Assembly: GCA_015680685.1 (NCBI GenBank)
Contig: MNCI01008852.1
Coordinates: 1,265,183-1,329,182 of the forward strand
DNA from: Gnetum montanum
Lineage: Eukaryota; Streptophyta; Gnetopsida; Gnetales; Gnetaceae
DNA: 64,000 nt
Reading direction: 5' to 3'
A model generated the notes under the pieces. It did no database searches, was not told the origin of the DNA, and worked only from the letters and a program-made list of their open reading frames with translations. The position numbers and the translations under genes were made by a program. Below are positions 21,781 through 33,560 of the stretch, in pieces (within the stretch, counting starts at the first letter, position 1; the number at the start of each line of letters is the position of its first letter).

Positions 21781-22352
21781 TACCCCTATGACTGAATGCA
21801 AACTCATTCTCAAGTTCCTTACAAAATATTGGGAAGGTATGGGATTATTGACTTGGATGACACTAATGGTAGATGGGGTGATATGTGAACGGATCATCAT
21901 TACAATACATGACAAAATTTAGTGTTCATGACAACAAGAGTGAACACTATATACATTTGACATCCAGCCTTATTTGGCAGCTAAGAGAGAAGAGAGAAGA
22001 GAGAGAGAAAAGAAGAAGTCTACTGCTGCCAATACCAAGATTGCACCTTTCATTGTCCATCCATAAGCGCGTCATCAATCTTGTTCCTTGCATAGCCGCT
22101 TCAAGTGTTTCCTCCAAATCCACTCCATTGTTGTATGATTGCCATCTGCACACATAACACAATTTGATATTAGCAAGGATAAATGAATCACAATGTAGTT
22201 AATACCTTCCCTCAGTGTAAGGTCCATTGGTTGAGTTGTGATATGGCTAATGCGGATTTGGAGATATAATACTAGTGACTACCCGAGGTGTAGGGGTTAA
22301 GAGAAAATCGAAAAAATTGGACCAGTATCGCCATGACTGAGAGCAAACCTCN

Positions 22353-22690
22353 CTTTCTCATTTCATCGGAATGGTGGTGACTCTTTGGTGGAGACATTCT
22401 TGTTACTTCAAGTGGATGGATTGGCCAAATGTATTAATGCAAAGTCACTGGATGTGGATTGTTGAGGCCGGATTTGGAATGGGATCTACTAAGTCACATT
22501 AACCATTAATACACAAGGGGCTGTACACCACCTTGTTCTTGAGACCCCATTTCATTCTCTCCTTACCATCCCTCTTTCTCCATTTTTCACCTCATTGCTA
22601 ATTTTATCAATAGTCCATATTTTGGTTGATGCATTGTTTTATTTTTGGTAAACTCTTGTGGTTAAGACTTTAACTCTTGTCTCCAAATGA
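22353..22690. other. Inverted contig piece inside element B
   Basis: Its plus strand matches the sense strand of C (32220-32450) and the minus strand of A (2490-2830). B is a minus-strand element, so the piece should be reversed here. It is bounded by n at 22352 and N at 22691. A scaffolding error is more likely than a real inversion. Confidence 0.75.
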
Positions 22691-22868
22691 NNNNNNNNNN
22701 NNNNNNNNNNNNNNNNNNNNNNNNNNNNNNNNNNNNNNNNNNNNNNNNNNNNNNNNNNNNNNNNNNNNNNNNNNNNNNNNNNNNNNNNNNNNNNNNNNNN
22801 NNNNNNNNNNNNNNNNNNNNNNNNNNNNNNNNNNNNNNNNNNNNNNNNNNNNNNNNNNNNNNNNNNNN
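22691..22868. other. Assembly gap (178 N)
   Basis: A run of unknown bases. Short ORFs that cross it are meaningless. Confidence 1.
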
Positions 22869-23454
22869 TTTTTTTATGTGCGTAAGAACCACACCATGCA
22901 AAGACTTATTATTTTTATTAGCTCAGCTTCCCAATAATGGAACAACGTTGGAATGGTACAGGGGACTGAAGAAGAAAATGTCCAAGCTCCCAAGAGAATG
23001 ACCAACACAAATGCATCAAGTTTCCCTTGAAGTCACACCCTTTTTAGTCCTTGAGTCCTTCCTTAGTTTGAGAAATACTTAGTCACCAATTTGTTGATAG
23101 TTCTTATTATTGAGAAAGGGGACTGTACAGTTCCAAGCCAAGAGAGACCATAGAAATTTATGGATGGATGTATGAAGTGGACTCATTCCCTGTTATATCA
23201 AAAGAACCATACCTTAGTATCAACATCATAACTAAAGGTAAAAACCAAACATTAGCAATCAATGGAATACAGTTCATATTACCATCAGGAGCACTTATTA
23301 AGTGAAAAACTTAACAAAACAAAATAAATAAACACATAAATAAATGAAGAAGTATGAACAATGTTGCAAAAAAAAAAGAAAGAAAAGTTAAAGAAATTTG
23401 CAAAACAAAAATGTGTAAAAAAAAAATTAAAAAGAAACTGAGGGCTTCAAATGA

Positions 23455-26400
23455 TCAACATAGGTGGCCATCTTCCCCATGACTGAATTGAAAGGGAGAG
23501 ATCTGAAATAGTGAGTGCTTGTTTGAATTTTTTGGAAGTGTCCAACTTCTCCCAATTGATGTTTTCAGGTTAAGGGTTAGAAGTTGGTGACGCTCTTACT
23601 CCAATGTATCTATGCTTTCGACGTAAGTGCATGTTGGTCCCCTAGTTAGTTCCATGCATATTGGTAAGTTGCTCTCTTGATTAGCTATCAACCATTGGGT
23701 GTTTTTTTGTTGTGTGGTTGCTACATATAGACACCTTTGTATGTTAACTTCTGGTGCACACTGGTTGCATGCAGGCAATGCTGAACATTCCTGTACGCAA
23801 TCACACCATGTATCACTGTATGTGATGCATGGAGCTTTCTTCTTCTCGATCTTCCCATAAGTGTTTTCCTTAGATATTTCTAGGGAAAGATCGCAGATTC
23901 TTAGGCATGCGTTCACTGTACTCAGCCATGCCCTTCCCATTATTATTGGGAAGTCCCCTTTGTCATTGTTGACTTGTATTACTAGGAAATCAGCTGGGTA
24001 TGACCAACCATACACCGTGGTAACGATGTCCTCCACCAGTCCCAAGGAAATAGTGATGGACTGGTCAGTTAGCTCTAAGAGAATATTGCTCTTCTTTAGC
24101 AGAGGCAGGTTCCAGGCTTTATACATTTCTTGCGATATTAAGTTGACTTTGGAACCTGAGTCCAGAAGAGCTTTACAAGGTTCATTTCCAGCAACTTGGA
24201 GATAAATCAAGGGACTTCCAGGGTTAGAGAATTTCCTAGGAAGGTGACCCTCCTTGATCCAGTCAGTGATGGTATGTGTTAACATAACCGTGTGCGTTGA
24301 GCCCTGTTGTTGGTTTGAAGGGAGCTTCGAAGCCTTATTTGATGGAGGAATGTTCGGAGGCTCAACCGCTTGTGGTTGTGAGAGCTTGTTTGGACTGTTG
24401 GTTCTGAAGAAAGGTCTTCTCCTTGTACGGTTGTTAGAACCAGTAGTGGGTTGAAGGTTTATAGCTCTTGTAGCATTGCGTTACTATGGTTGAGTGGGGA
24501 GTTCCCCTTGCATCGCTGGAGCGGGTGGTAGTGGAGCTATCGGTGTAAGAGTTGCGGGTGGATTCAGAGGATGGTATGCATGTGGTGTGTCTCTCCTAGG
24601 AGAAGGAGTCCTATAATAATCTCAAGCTTGGTAGTGACGTTGTGAGGTTACGTGGCCAATAGAGTCACTTGGAGAGATTGGCTACTGCACGTAGTAGCCA
24701 TATGGATCCGGTTGCTGGTAAGGGTATTGTTGCCTAGGTGGTGGCATCCCCCATGACTGTGGGTATTGCCATTACTGATGTTACTTAATAGGTTGCGGTG
24801 GAGTTCCACTTGGATAATACGTTAATGGTTGGTGGAACTGCCTTGGGTTACCTTGGGGATAAGGTAACCGACAGGGTGCTTGCCATTTGTTAAGTCTTGG
24901 GTTGAGTGCATACACCCCAGACTCTTTTAGATGTGAGATTATTGGGTAACATCCTTTAGGATGGTCATATTGGCATATCTCACATCCACTGTCATTGTTT
25001 GTATCCAAATCCACAACCTCTTCAGTGATAGCTATTTTACCCTTACCTTTGTTACGTGCCTAGTCCAAATCCCTCTTCTTCCTTTTATGATAATCACTAC
25101 CTCGCTCCTTAGAATCCTCTACGATTTTTAGAACGATTTCAAATCTACTATCTAAGGAGTCCCACATTTGATCTACCTTAGTCGACACTTCTATTGTCAA
25201 TTTTTGAAGCAGCAAGGTTTTCCTATTCACCAAATCTTCGAGTGGTGACTCATCCTCCTCCTCACAGAATATTACTCCCTTTTTTGGAGGGAAGGATCGT
25301 AGTTGTACTCTTCTATGCTTTCTCTCTTATGTAGCTCTCCTTCTTCCTTAGCTACTTGCTCCAACCATCTATGGATTTGATGGGACCTAGGCTCAGGTAA
25401 TCTTCGTTGGGCATATGTTCCAAGGGTTCTCCTAGTTTCATACCTAAGTCCATCTACGAGATGATGTAGTTGATCCTGCTACGAGTAACCATGGCCCGGG
25501 CAACGATGTAATAGTGTGTAGTAATAGTCCATGGTGACATCCAAGGATTCATGAGTTCCCTACTTCCATCCTTGGATTTTTTTTCACAAGTTGGACACTT
25601 AGGAGTACATTTGATATTTATCATTAAATAGCTCTAGCATCATACTCCACCTTTGAATGGATTTCGGTTCTAAAGACTGGTACCAGCTTTCTGCTTCTTT
25701 TACTAGTGTCCTTGGGAATAACTTTAATTTTTTCCACTTGTTCTCAATATTCTACAAGGCACATGCATCGTGAAATGCCTATAAATGGTTCTGAGGATCA
25801 GCGTTGTATCCCCCCTCAAATCGTGGGATATTATTCATGTCTAGTCTCTTGATCCTGCTATCTTTCTGGTGCCTTGTAGGTATTCTAACGGCCTCCGTAA
25901 TGTCTAACATGCTTCGGGTTGCAAGTAGGGGTTCTTCTTGGTCATTTCTCTCATAGTGTCTATGATGTCTACGCGGTTCCCTACTTTCCCTTCTTCCATG
26001 CCTTAATTCTTTAGAGTGCCCTCATCCTCGCTCTCGACTCTCTCGTCGAGGTTTCTCACTTTGCTTACCCTTATCCTCACGGTTAGGTTCCTTGTGATTG
26101 CATCCTGATGTTGAAGGAGAGGGTGAATGTGATGATGAAAGGGAAAAAGAAGGAGAACCATCACCATGATGATGTTCCATACCTTCTCTTTTGTGCTTCC
26201 AGCCCCAATTGTGAGGACGATCAGAATGCCTATCCTTGTCATGTGTTTGTGTTCCCTCGTTGAACACTTGGTGTTCATGGGGATCAGAACCAAGGTTGTG
26301 AATTATGGAGCACAGGTTCTGATACACAACCTCCTAACCATCATTAGGAGGAGGAACATCATCTTGTGGAGAACCTATGAAAATAGGTTCACCAGCCTCA

Positions 26401-26822
26401 ATTTCGTTTAATACGGGTGAAGCATTACGGGGGCCTTTGCCCTTCAATGATGTGTGATAACTCTCCTATCATAAGTCTCATTGACATTGCATTTCTATGG
26501 GATGGTAGACCCTTGCATTGTAATTGCATGCAATGTAGTTAGTGTATAATTTTGACATGCCTATTCGTGCAAGGGCATGAAGGAGCATGTTGTGGGCTGC
26601 TTTGTCTGGAGGCAACACTATGTTACCCTCCAAGTCTCTCTAATGTAGTTGTTCGTCTTGATGGAAGACAAAGGTAAAGTTGGACATATATTCATCATGA
26701 TGAATATATACCACACTGAATTCTTGAGGAACTGTCAGATTTTGGTTATGTGTGTTGTGCTGCCGATTGTCTCTTGTGTTGTTCCTAGGCGGTAAAGTGC
26801 TTTTGTGCGAAGAAGAAGACAT
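23455..26822 (-). pseudogene. Element B gag-protease polyprotein (decayed)
   Basis: The ATG at 26822 starts MSSSSHKSTLPPRN. The domain order is as in A: N-terminal domain (EYMSNFTFVFHQDEQ), Arg/Glu/Ser-rich tract (about 26060-25900), capsid core (25770-25350), knuckle CEICQYDHPKGC (24985-24945), linker, and protease 24285-23830. The protease keeps the catalytic DSGS motif (KALLDSGSKVNLIS), unlike A and C, and is open over 229 codons together with the Cys motif ACNQCAPEVNIQRC. The span is 3368 bp, 5 bp shorter than A and C. The gag part has many stops and shifts. Confidence 0.85.
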
Positions 26823-26947
26823 GCTTATCTTGTTCGGTGTGCTGTTTACCATTATCTTATTTTCTCTTGATTAACCCTAAGGGTTTATTTTAGCTCCCAA
26901 CGATGTGAATGATTTCATATGTTCTACGTAGTGCACAAACAACTAAG

Positions 26948-26965
26948 TCCCTGGCAACGGTGCCA
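26948..26965 (-). promoter_or_regulatory. Element B primer-binding site
   Basis: The minus strand reads TGGCACCGTTGCCAGGGA, one base from the LTR; tRNA-Asp-like with two transitions. Confidence 0.75.
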
Positions 26966-26966
26966 A

Positions 26967-27038
26967 TGATGAGTGGCGAAGTACCCCTACACTTAACCAT
27001 ACGAATACGAGCATCTCACGCACGATCTAGTCGAACTT
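26967..27038 (-). repeat. Element B 5' LTR, left piece
   Basis: The first 72 bp of the LTR on the plus strand. It stops at GTCGAACTT, where C begins. The rest resumes at 47054. Confidence 0.8.
27034..27038. repeat. Target-site duplication of element C, left copy
   Basis: AACTT here and AACCC at 47049-47053. The undisturbed B 3' LTR reads AACTC at the same place, so each copy has one change. Confidence 0.75.
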
Positions 27039-27938
27039 TGATGGGATGTGATATCACATGGGCCGCGATATTGCATACGTGATATCACGTCCTCACTAAG
27101 ATATCGCGTACATGATGTATCATACACGATATTGCATATGCGATGTATCATACGCGATATCGCGTCTTTCCCGCGATATCGCATATGCGATATTGTAGTC
27201 CACTGTCATTTCTATAAATAATAAGTGGCTCTCCCTTGTTTCTCATCTAGATCTAGACCCTTAGCAAAACTCTGGAAGCTTTACCTCTCCAAAGATAGAA
27301 TAATTTCCATGTGCCTGCAGTAGGATTTCCAAAGTGAACGGATCTTTATTCGAGCAAATATTGTACCTGAGCACAAGTTTGTGTATGGCAATAAAGATGA
27401 ACTTTTGGATAAACCTTGTAGTGCATGGACTAAGCTAAATAGGACTTTAATTATTTTTATTTATTATTCATCATTTAAATGATTTATTAGTTAATTAAAT
27501 CTCTATTAACCTTTCTCTCCTAGTTAAGTGCATTTAGTACAACTGCTTCGAGCATGTGTGTTACGCTTGGTAATCCCAGCAACGAATAGCGTTTAGTAAT
27601 CCCAGAAGGTTGCATTGGCTTAGGGTGTGAACGGTAAGTGGGAATGGATACTGATGCTAGGCATTAGAACATAGTTGGTTAAAGTTAGTTAATTAGTCTC
27701 TTCACTGTTTACCTCATTAGCATAGGAGATAAAACATAAAAGATATAAAAATCACATACCTTAGACTTACTTAACCATACAACTGTGACAAATACAAGTA
27801 AGTCTGGGAAGAAAATGAATGATTAACCTTAAGTGTTCCATAAGGTGTATAGGCACTTAGTCTGCGGAGTTCGACCGGATCACTCTTGTAATGCTCGTAT
27901 TCGTATGGTTGAGTGTAGGGGTACCTCGCCACTCATCA
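27039..27938 (+). repeat. Element C 5' LTR
   Basis: 900 bp, TGATGGGATG to CACTCATCA. The U3 (27045-27195) has a dense array of GCGATATCGC-like palindromes. The TATA box TATAAATA is at 27213-27220. Paired TTGGTAATCCC-like motifs lie near 27568 and 27594. It is 61 bp longer than the 3' LTR, mostly in the palindrome array. Confidence 0.85.
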
Positions 27939-27939
27939 T

Positions 27940-27957
27940 TGGTGCTGTTGCCGGGGA
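27940..27957 (+). promoter_or_regulatory. Element C primer-binding site
   Basis: TGGTGCTGTTGCCGGGGA, one base after the LTR; tRNA-Asp-like with two transitions. Confidence 0.8.
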
Positions 27958-28083
27958 CTAAGTTGTTTGTGTGCTAAGTAGAACATAGGAAATCATCCAC
28001 ATCATTGGGAAGCTTAAACGAACCCTTAGGATTAATTAAAAAAAAATTATATAACGGTTAATCAGCACACCGAATAAGACACA

Positions 28084-31000
28084 ATGTCTTCTTCTTCGAA
28101 TAAACGCACTTCACCACCTAGGGATCACACAAGAGACAGTCAGCGGTCTAACAAATGTAACCCAGATTTGCTAGTTCCTCAAGAGTATCAGGTAGTGTAC
28201 ACTTATCATGATGAGTATATATCCAATTTTACTTTTATCCTCCATCAGGATGAACAACTGCGTTGGCGAGACTTGCAAGGTAACATAGTGTTACCCCCAG
28301 ATTGGGCAGTCCCTAACATGCTCCTTCGTGCTCTTGCACAGATAGACATGACGTAGGTATACATTGAATATGTTACAAAAGATTATGACATAAGGGACTA
28401 CCATCCCACAAAAGCGCAACGTCAACAGGACTTGTGGTAGGAGAGTCATCACACATCATTGAAGGGCAAAGAACCCCGCAACACTTCGTCTGTCATAAGA
28501 GAAATTAGAGGTGGTGAACCTATCTCAATAGGTTCTACACAAAATAATGTTCCTCCTCCTAATGATAGTGAGGAGGTGGTGCATCAGAACCTTCGCTCCA
28601 TGATACACAACCCTGGTTTTGATGCCCATGAACACCAAGTGTTCAATGAGGGGACACAAATGCAAGATAAGGGCGAGTGTTCTGATTTTCATCATGATCG
28701 GGGTTGGGATCACCAAAGAGAAGGTAGGAGACATCGCCATGGTGATGGCTCTCCTTCTTATTTTCCTTCATCATACCATTCACCCTCTCCTTCCACATCA
28801 GGATGCAGTTTCAAAGAGCATAACAGTGAGGATAAGGGTAAGAAAAATGAGAGACCTCGACGAGAGAGTCGAGAGCGAGGATGAGGGTACTCTAGGGAGT
28901 CAAGGCATGAAAGAAGGGAAAGTAGGGAACCACGTAGGCATCATAGACATCATGAGAGAGATGATCATGATGAAACCCTACTAGCAAGCCGAAGTATGTT
29001 AGATATTACGGAGGCTATTACAATACCTACAAGGCATCAAAAAGACAGTCAGATCAAGAGACTAGACATGAATAGTATCCCACGATTTGAGGGGGGATAC
29101 AATGTTGATCTTCAAAAATCACTTACAGGCATTCCATGATGCTTGCACCTTGAAAAATATTGAAAATGAGTGGTAGAAGTTAAAGTTGTTCCCTAGGACA
29201 CTCATAAAAGAAGCAGAGAGTTGGTACCGGTCTTTAGAGCCGGAAACCATTAGGATGTGGAGTGCAATGCTAAAATTGTTTAACGATAAATACCAAACGT
29301 ACTCCAGAGTGTCTAACTTATGTAAACAGATCCAAGGATGGAAGCAAGGTACTCATGAACCCTTGGATGCTGCCATGGGCCAATATTATGCATTGCTACA
29401 TCGTTGCCTGGGCCATGGTTACGCACAACAGGATCAACTTTGCCACCTCGTAGATGGGCTAAGACATGAAACTAGGAGAACCCTTGGGACATATGCCCAA
29501 GGGAGATTATCTGAACTTAGGTCCCATGAAATTCATTGATTGTTGGAGCAAGTAGCTAAAGAAGAAGGAAAGCTATGGAAAAGAGAAAGCGCAGAAGAAT
29601 ATAACTGTGATCCTTCCCTCCGAAAGAAGGGAGTAAGATTCTGTGAGGAAGAGGATGAGTCACCACTCAAAGAGTTGGTGAATAGAAAAATCTTGCCACT
29701 TCAAAAGTTAACAACTGAAGTGTCGACTAAGGTAGATGAAATATGGAGCTCCTTAGATAGTAAAATTGAAACTGTCCTAAAGATTGTAGAGGAGTCTAAG
29801 GAGGAACGAAGTCATGACCATGATAAGAAAAAGCAGAGAGATTCAGGCCATGCACGTGACAAGGGTAAGGGAAAAATAACTATCATCGATAAGGTTGTGG
29901 ATTCTGACATAGAAAATGACAGTGGATGTGAGATCTACCAATATGACCATCCTAAGGGATGTTGCCCAATAATCTCACATCTGCAAGAGTTCAGGGTGTA
30001 TGCACTCAACCCAAGACTTAACAGACGGAAATCACCCCGTCGGTTACCTTATCCCCAAGGTAACCCAAGGTAGTTCCACCAACCATTAACATATTATTGA
30101 AGTGGAACTCCGCCACAACCTATCGGGAAATACTAGTAGTGGCAACATCCACACTCATGGGGGATGCCCCCGCCTAGACAACAATACCGTTACCGACAAC
30201 CAGACCCATATGGCTACTACGTGCAGAAGCTGGTTTCTCCAAGTGACTCTATGGGTCACACAACCCCACAACGTCACTACCAAGTTCGGGAGTATTTTAG
30301 GACTCCTTCTCCTACGGAAGACACACCATATGCATACCATCCTTTGAATCCATTTGCCACTCTTACACTAGTAGTTCCACTACCACCTTCTCCAACGATG
30401 CAAGGGGATCTCCCCACTCAACCGTAGCAACGTAATGCGACGAGAGCTGTAAACCTTCAACCCACTGCAGGTTCGAACAACCGCATGAAGAGAAGATCTT
30501 GCTTCAGAACCAGAAGCCCAAACAAGCTCTCACAACCACAAGCGGTTGAGTCTATGACCACTCCTCCAACAAATAAGGCTTCGGAGCTCCCTTCAAACCA
30601 AAAACAGAGCTCAACATACACGGTTATGTTAACACATATCGTTACTATCTGGATCAAGGTGGGCCACCTTTCCAAGAAATTCTTTGATCTTGGAAGCCCC
30701 CTAATTTATCTCCAAGTTGCTAGGAATGAACCTCATAAGGCTCTTCTTGACTCAAGTTCCGGAGTCAACCTAATCTCACGAGAAATGTATAAAGCCTGGA
30801 ACTTGCCTCCACTTAAGAAGAGCAATATTCAAATAGAGTTGGCTGACCAGTCCATCACCATTCCCTTGGGATTGGTGGAGAACATCATTATCACTGTGTA
30901 TGGTTGGTCATACCCAACTAATTTCTTGGTGATAGAAGTCAATAGTAACAAAGGGGACTTCCCAATTATAATGAGAAGGGCATGGCTGAGTACAATAGAT

Positions 31001-31456
31001 GCATGTCTAGGAATCTACGATCTTTCCTTGGAAATATCTAAGGAAAACATTTATGGAAAGATTGAGAAGAAGAAAGTTCCATGCATCACATACAGTGACT
31101 CAAAGGGTGATGATATGGAGGAATGCTCAGCATGTCATACATGCAACCGGTATGCACCAGAGGATAACATACAAAGGTGCCTGTATGTAGCAACCACACA
31201 ACAAGAGAACACCCAGTGGTTGACAGCTCATCAAGAGAGTAGCCCACCAACATGGATGGAACTAACTGGGGAAACAAATCACGCCCACAACGAAGGCATA
31301 GATACATTGGAGTATGAGCGTTGCCGACTTCCACCCCTTAACCTGAAAACATCAATCAGGAGAAGTTGGACACTTTTAAAAAATTCAAATAGGTGTTCAT
31401 TATTTCGGATCTCTCCCTTTCCATTCAGTCATGAGGGAGATGACCACCTATGCTAA
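28084..31456 (+). pseudogene. Element C gag-protease polyprotein (decayed)
   Basis: The best preserved copy. The ATG at 28084 starts MSSSSNKRTSPPRDH. The first part is in one frame to about 29110, where one base is gained. The rest (29186-31456) is in one frame broken only by stops, such as TGA for the Arg of the HRLLEQ segment at 29537. The order is N-terminal domain (28190-28350), RS/RE-rich tract (28850-28960), capsid core 29186-29539, coiled segment with EEDESPLKEL, knuckle CEIYQYDHPKGCC with its second Cys changed to Tyr (29929-29967), Pro-rich linker, and retropepsin from 30600 with DSSS in place of DSGS. The integrase-derived tail FSHEGDDHLC ends the frame. Gag and protease are fused in one frame. 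Confidence 0.88.
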
Positions 31457-32449
31457 TAAATTGAGGCCCTCAGTTCTTTTTAAGTTTTTGTTTTACACAT
31501 TTTTATTTTACACGTTTTTACTTTGCACATTTTTGTTTTCCAATTTTCTTTAACTTTTCTTGTTTTTTGTTTTACAATATCATTTATACTTTTTCATTTC
31601 TTTGTGTGTGTGTGTGTGTGTGTTATTGATTTTATTAAGTTTTTCATTTAATAAGTGCTCCAAAGATGGTATGAACCGTACTCCATTGATTGCTAATGTT
31701 TGGTTTTTACCTTTAAGATTATGATGTTGATACTAAGGTATGGTTCTTTTGATATGACAGGTAATGAGTTCACTTCACCCATACATTCATAAATTTCTAT
31801 GGTCTCTCTCAGCTTAGAAATGTACAATCCCTTTCTTCAAAATAACAAGAACTATCAACGAATCAGTGACTAGGCATTTCTCAAACTAAGGAAGGACTTA
31901 AGGATTGAAAAGGGTGTGACTTCAAGGGAACTTGATGCATTTGTGTTGGCCATTCTCTTGGGTGCTTGGATGTTTTCTTTTTGAGTTTTCTTACCATTCT
32001 GACATTGCTCCATCATCGGGAAGCTGAGCTAATAAAAATAACAAAGTCTTTACATGGTGTGGTTCTCACATATAAACACAAAAAAAAAATAGTGAGGATT
32101 CAAAGCACACCCCTTAGATGAAATAATCATTTGGGCTACAAGCACTGGTTATGGAACTAAAATAAACATGTTCCCTCTAACTAAGGCCCTTCTCGCTTCC
32201 TATTCTCTCCTCCTTTGTTTTGTCAGAATGGTGGTGGCTCCTTGGGGGGATGCATTCTTGTTACTTCAAGTGGATGGATTGGCTGAATGCATTAATGCAA
32301 AGTCATTGGAAGTGGTTTGTTTGAGGCCAAACTTGGAATGGGATATGCTAAGTCACATTAATCATTAGAATACACAAGGGGCTATACATCACCTTGTTCT
32401 TGAGATTTCATTCCATTCTCTTCTTTCCATCATTCTTTCTCCATTGTTC
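31457..32449 (+). other. Element C 3' non-coding region, left part
   Basis: No gene. It contains a (GT)n microsatellite (31602-31622), the bipartite motif GGTGTG (32056-32061) with CAAAGCACACC (32101-32111), and the GGAATGGGAT...AAGTCACATT block shared with A and B. D is inserted after 32454. Confidence 0.7.
31602..31622. repeat. (GT)n microsatellite
   Basis: An uninterrupted run of about ten GT units in the 3' region of C. Confidence 0.9.
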
Positions 32450-32454
32450 ACCTC
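32450..32454. repeat. Target-site duplication of element D, left copy
   Basis: ACCTC here, ACGTC at 45288-45292. The empty site in element B reads CACCTCATTGCT (near 22598), which confirms the insertion point. Confidence 0.8.
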
Positions 32455-33353
32455 TGATGAGCGGCTAGGTATCCCTATGCCCAACCATACGAATCACGAG
32501 CGTTCACGCGTGACTCAGTCGAAATCCGTAGACTGTAAGCACTTAACATACACCAGACTTCTAACCAGTGAAACCTTGGGTTAGAACGGTCGTTGTCATC
32601 CTAATCTCATTTGTGAAGTTCTGTTTACGTTGGTTAAGTGAGATTAAGGCTAATGATTTTTATATCTTTTTAATTATCTTTTTGGTGACTAATCATTTTG
32701 GAAAATAAGGATAGAATATTAATTAATCTAAAATTATCTTAATCTAAATCTTAACTATTCCTAACATAAGTATCCGGTCCCATCTTCCGAGCACGTTTTG
32801 AGCATCTCCTAACACTTCTGGGTTACTAGAAGTTAAGCGTCACTGGGCTTACCAAGTCTTTGGGTTATGTTCGAGATGGTCGTACTTATGACCTAACGAA
32901 CTACGAATGAACAATAATGATTGGAATTACAATAACAAAAAAATAAGTAATTAACAAGTAACTAATAAAGCATAAACATGTTAAACTATTAATTGCATAA
33001 AATAACTAAGTCCAAATGCTGCAAGGATTGCTTGAATAGTTCGTCTTTATTGCCGTCACGCCAATGGGCTCAGATACATCAGTGCTTGAATAAAGAGCCG
33101 ATCACTTTTCTTACACCTGCTGCGAGCACTTGAAAAATATTCTATCTCTTGCAGGAACAAACTGCAAGAGCTTCGCTACAACTACTCAAAAAGATGCCTA
33201 AATGAGGCGGAAGGCCCTCTTATTTATAGGTTGGGAAAGGTGGTTGCGTAAACGGGGCCACGTCAACGCAAGGAGGCTACGTTGATGGGCCCGCGTCGAC
33301 TCAATCGTGTATACGTGGCCCAGTCAACACATTGACTAAATGACACTTCATCA
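32455..33353 (-). repeat. Element D 3' LTR
   Basis: 899 bp, TGATGAGCGG to CACTTCATCA. The U3 units are GGGGCCACGTCAACGC, GGGCCCGCGTCGAC and GTATACGTGGCCC (33250-33325). TATAAATAAG on the minus strand is near 33227. Confidence 0.9.
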
Positions 33354-33560
33354 TACCCCCATGATTGAACAAAAAGTCATCCTCGAGTTACTTTACAATT
33401 TGGAAGGTATGGATTCTTATTTAAAACACACATAACTTGAACACATACATGACACACACATGACACAACATAAATTTGACAAAGTTCCTGAGTTACAGAG
33501 GAGGAAAAATTACAAAAATGGTGGTGTTCAGAGACAAAATTGAACACCTCGCTAGTCCTG
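33354..33560 (-). promoter_or_regulatory. Element D PPT and conserved hairpin
   Basis: The PPT (AATCATGGGGG on the minus strand, 33356-33366) lies directly inside the LTR. At 33523-33548 a perfect 8-bp inverted repeat GGTGTTCA...TGAACACC with a 10-base loop matches the hairpins of A, B and C. Confidence 0.65.

Larger units (their letters stand above)
21781..23454 (-). other. Element B 3' non-coding region
   Basis: Homologous to the same region of A and C: PPT (cccctatgact, 21782-21792), hairpin AGTGTTCA...TGAACACT (21921-21948), a broken mini-ORF3 around 21950-22165, and the CACACC...CAAAG half of the bipartite motif (22890-22903), the other half being lost in the gap. The piece 22353-22690 lies between an n and the N run and is inverted relative to A and C. 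Confidence 0.7.

Noticed and set aside
22662-23001. ORFs crossing the N run
   Set aside because: Their residues come from unknown bases.
27045-27200. GATATCGC array as a possible CRISPR or satellite
   Set aside because: Units are short palindromes without constant spacers and occur only inside LTR U3s.
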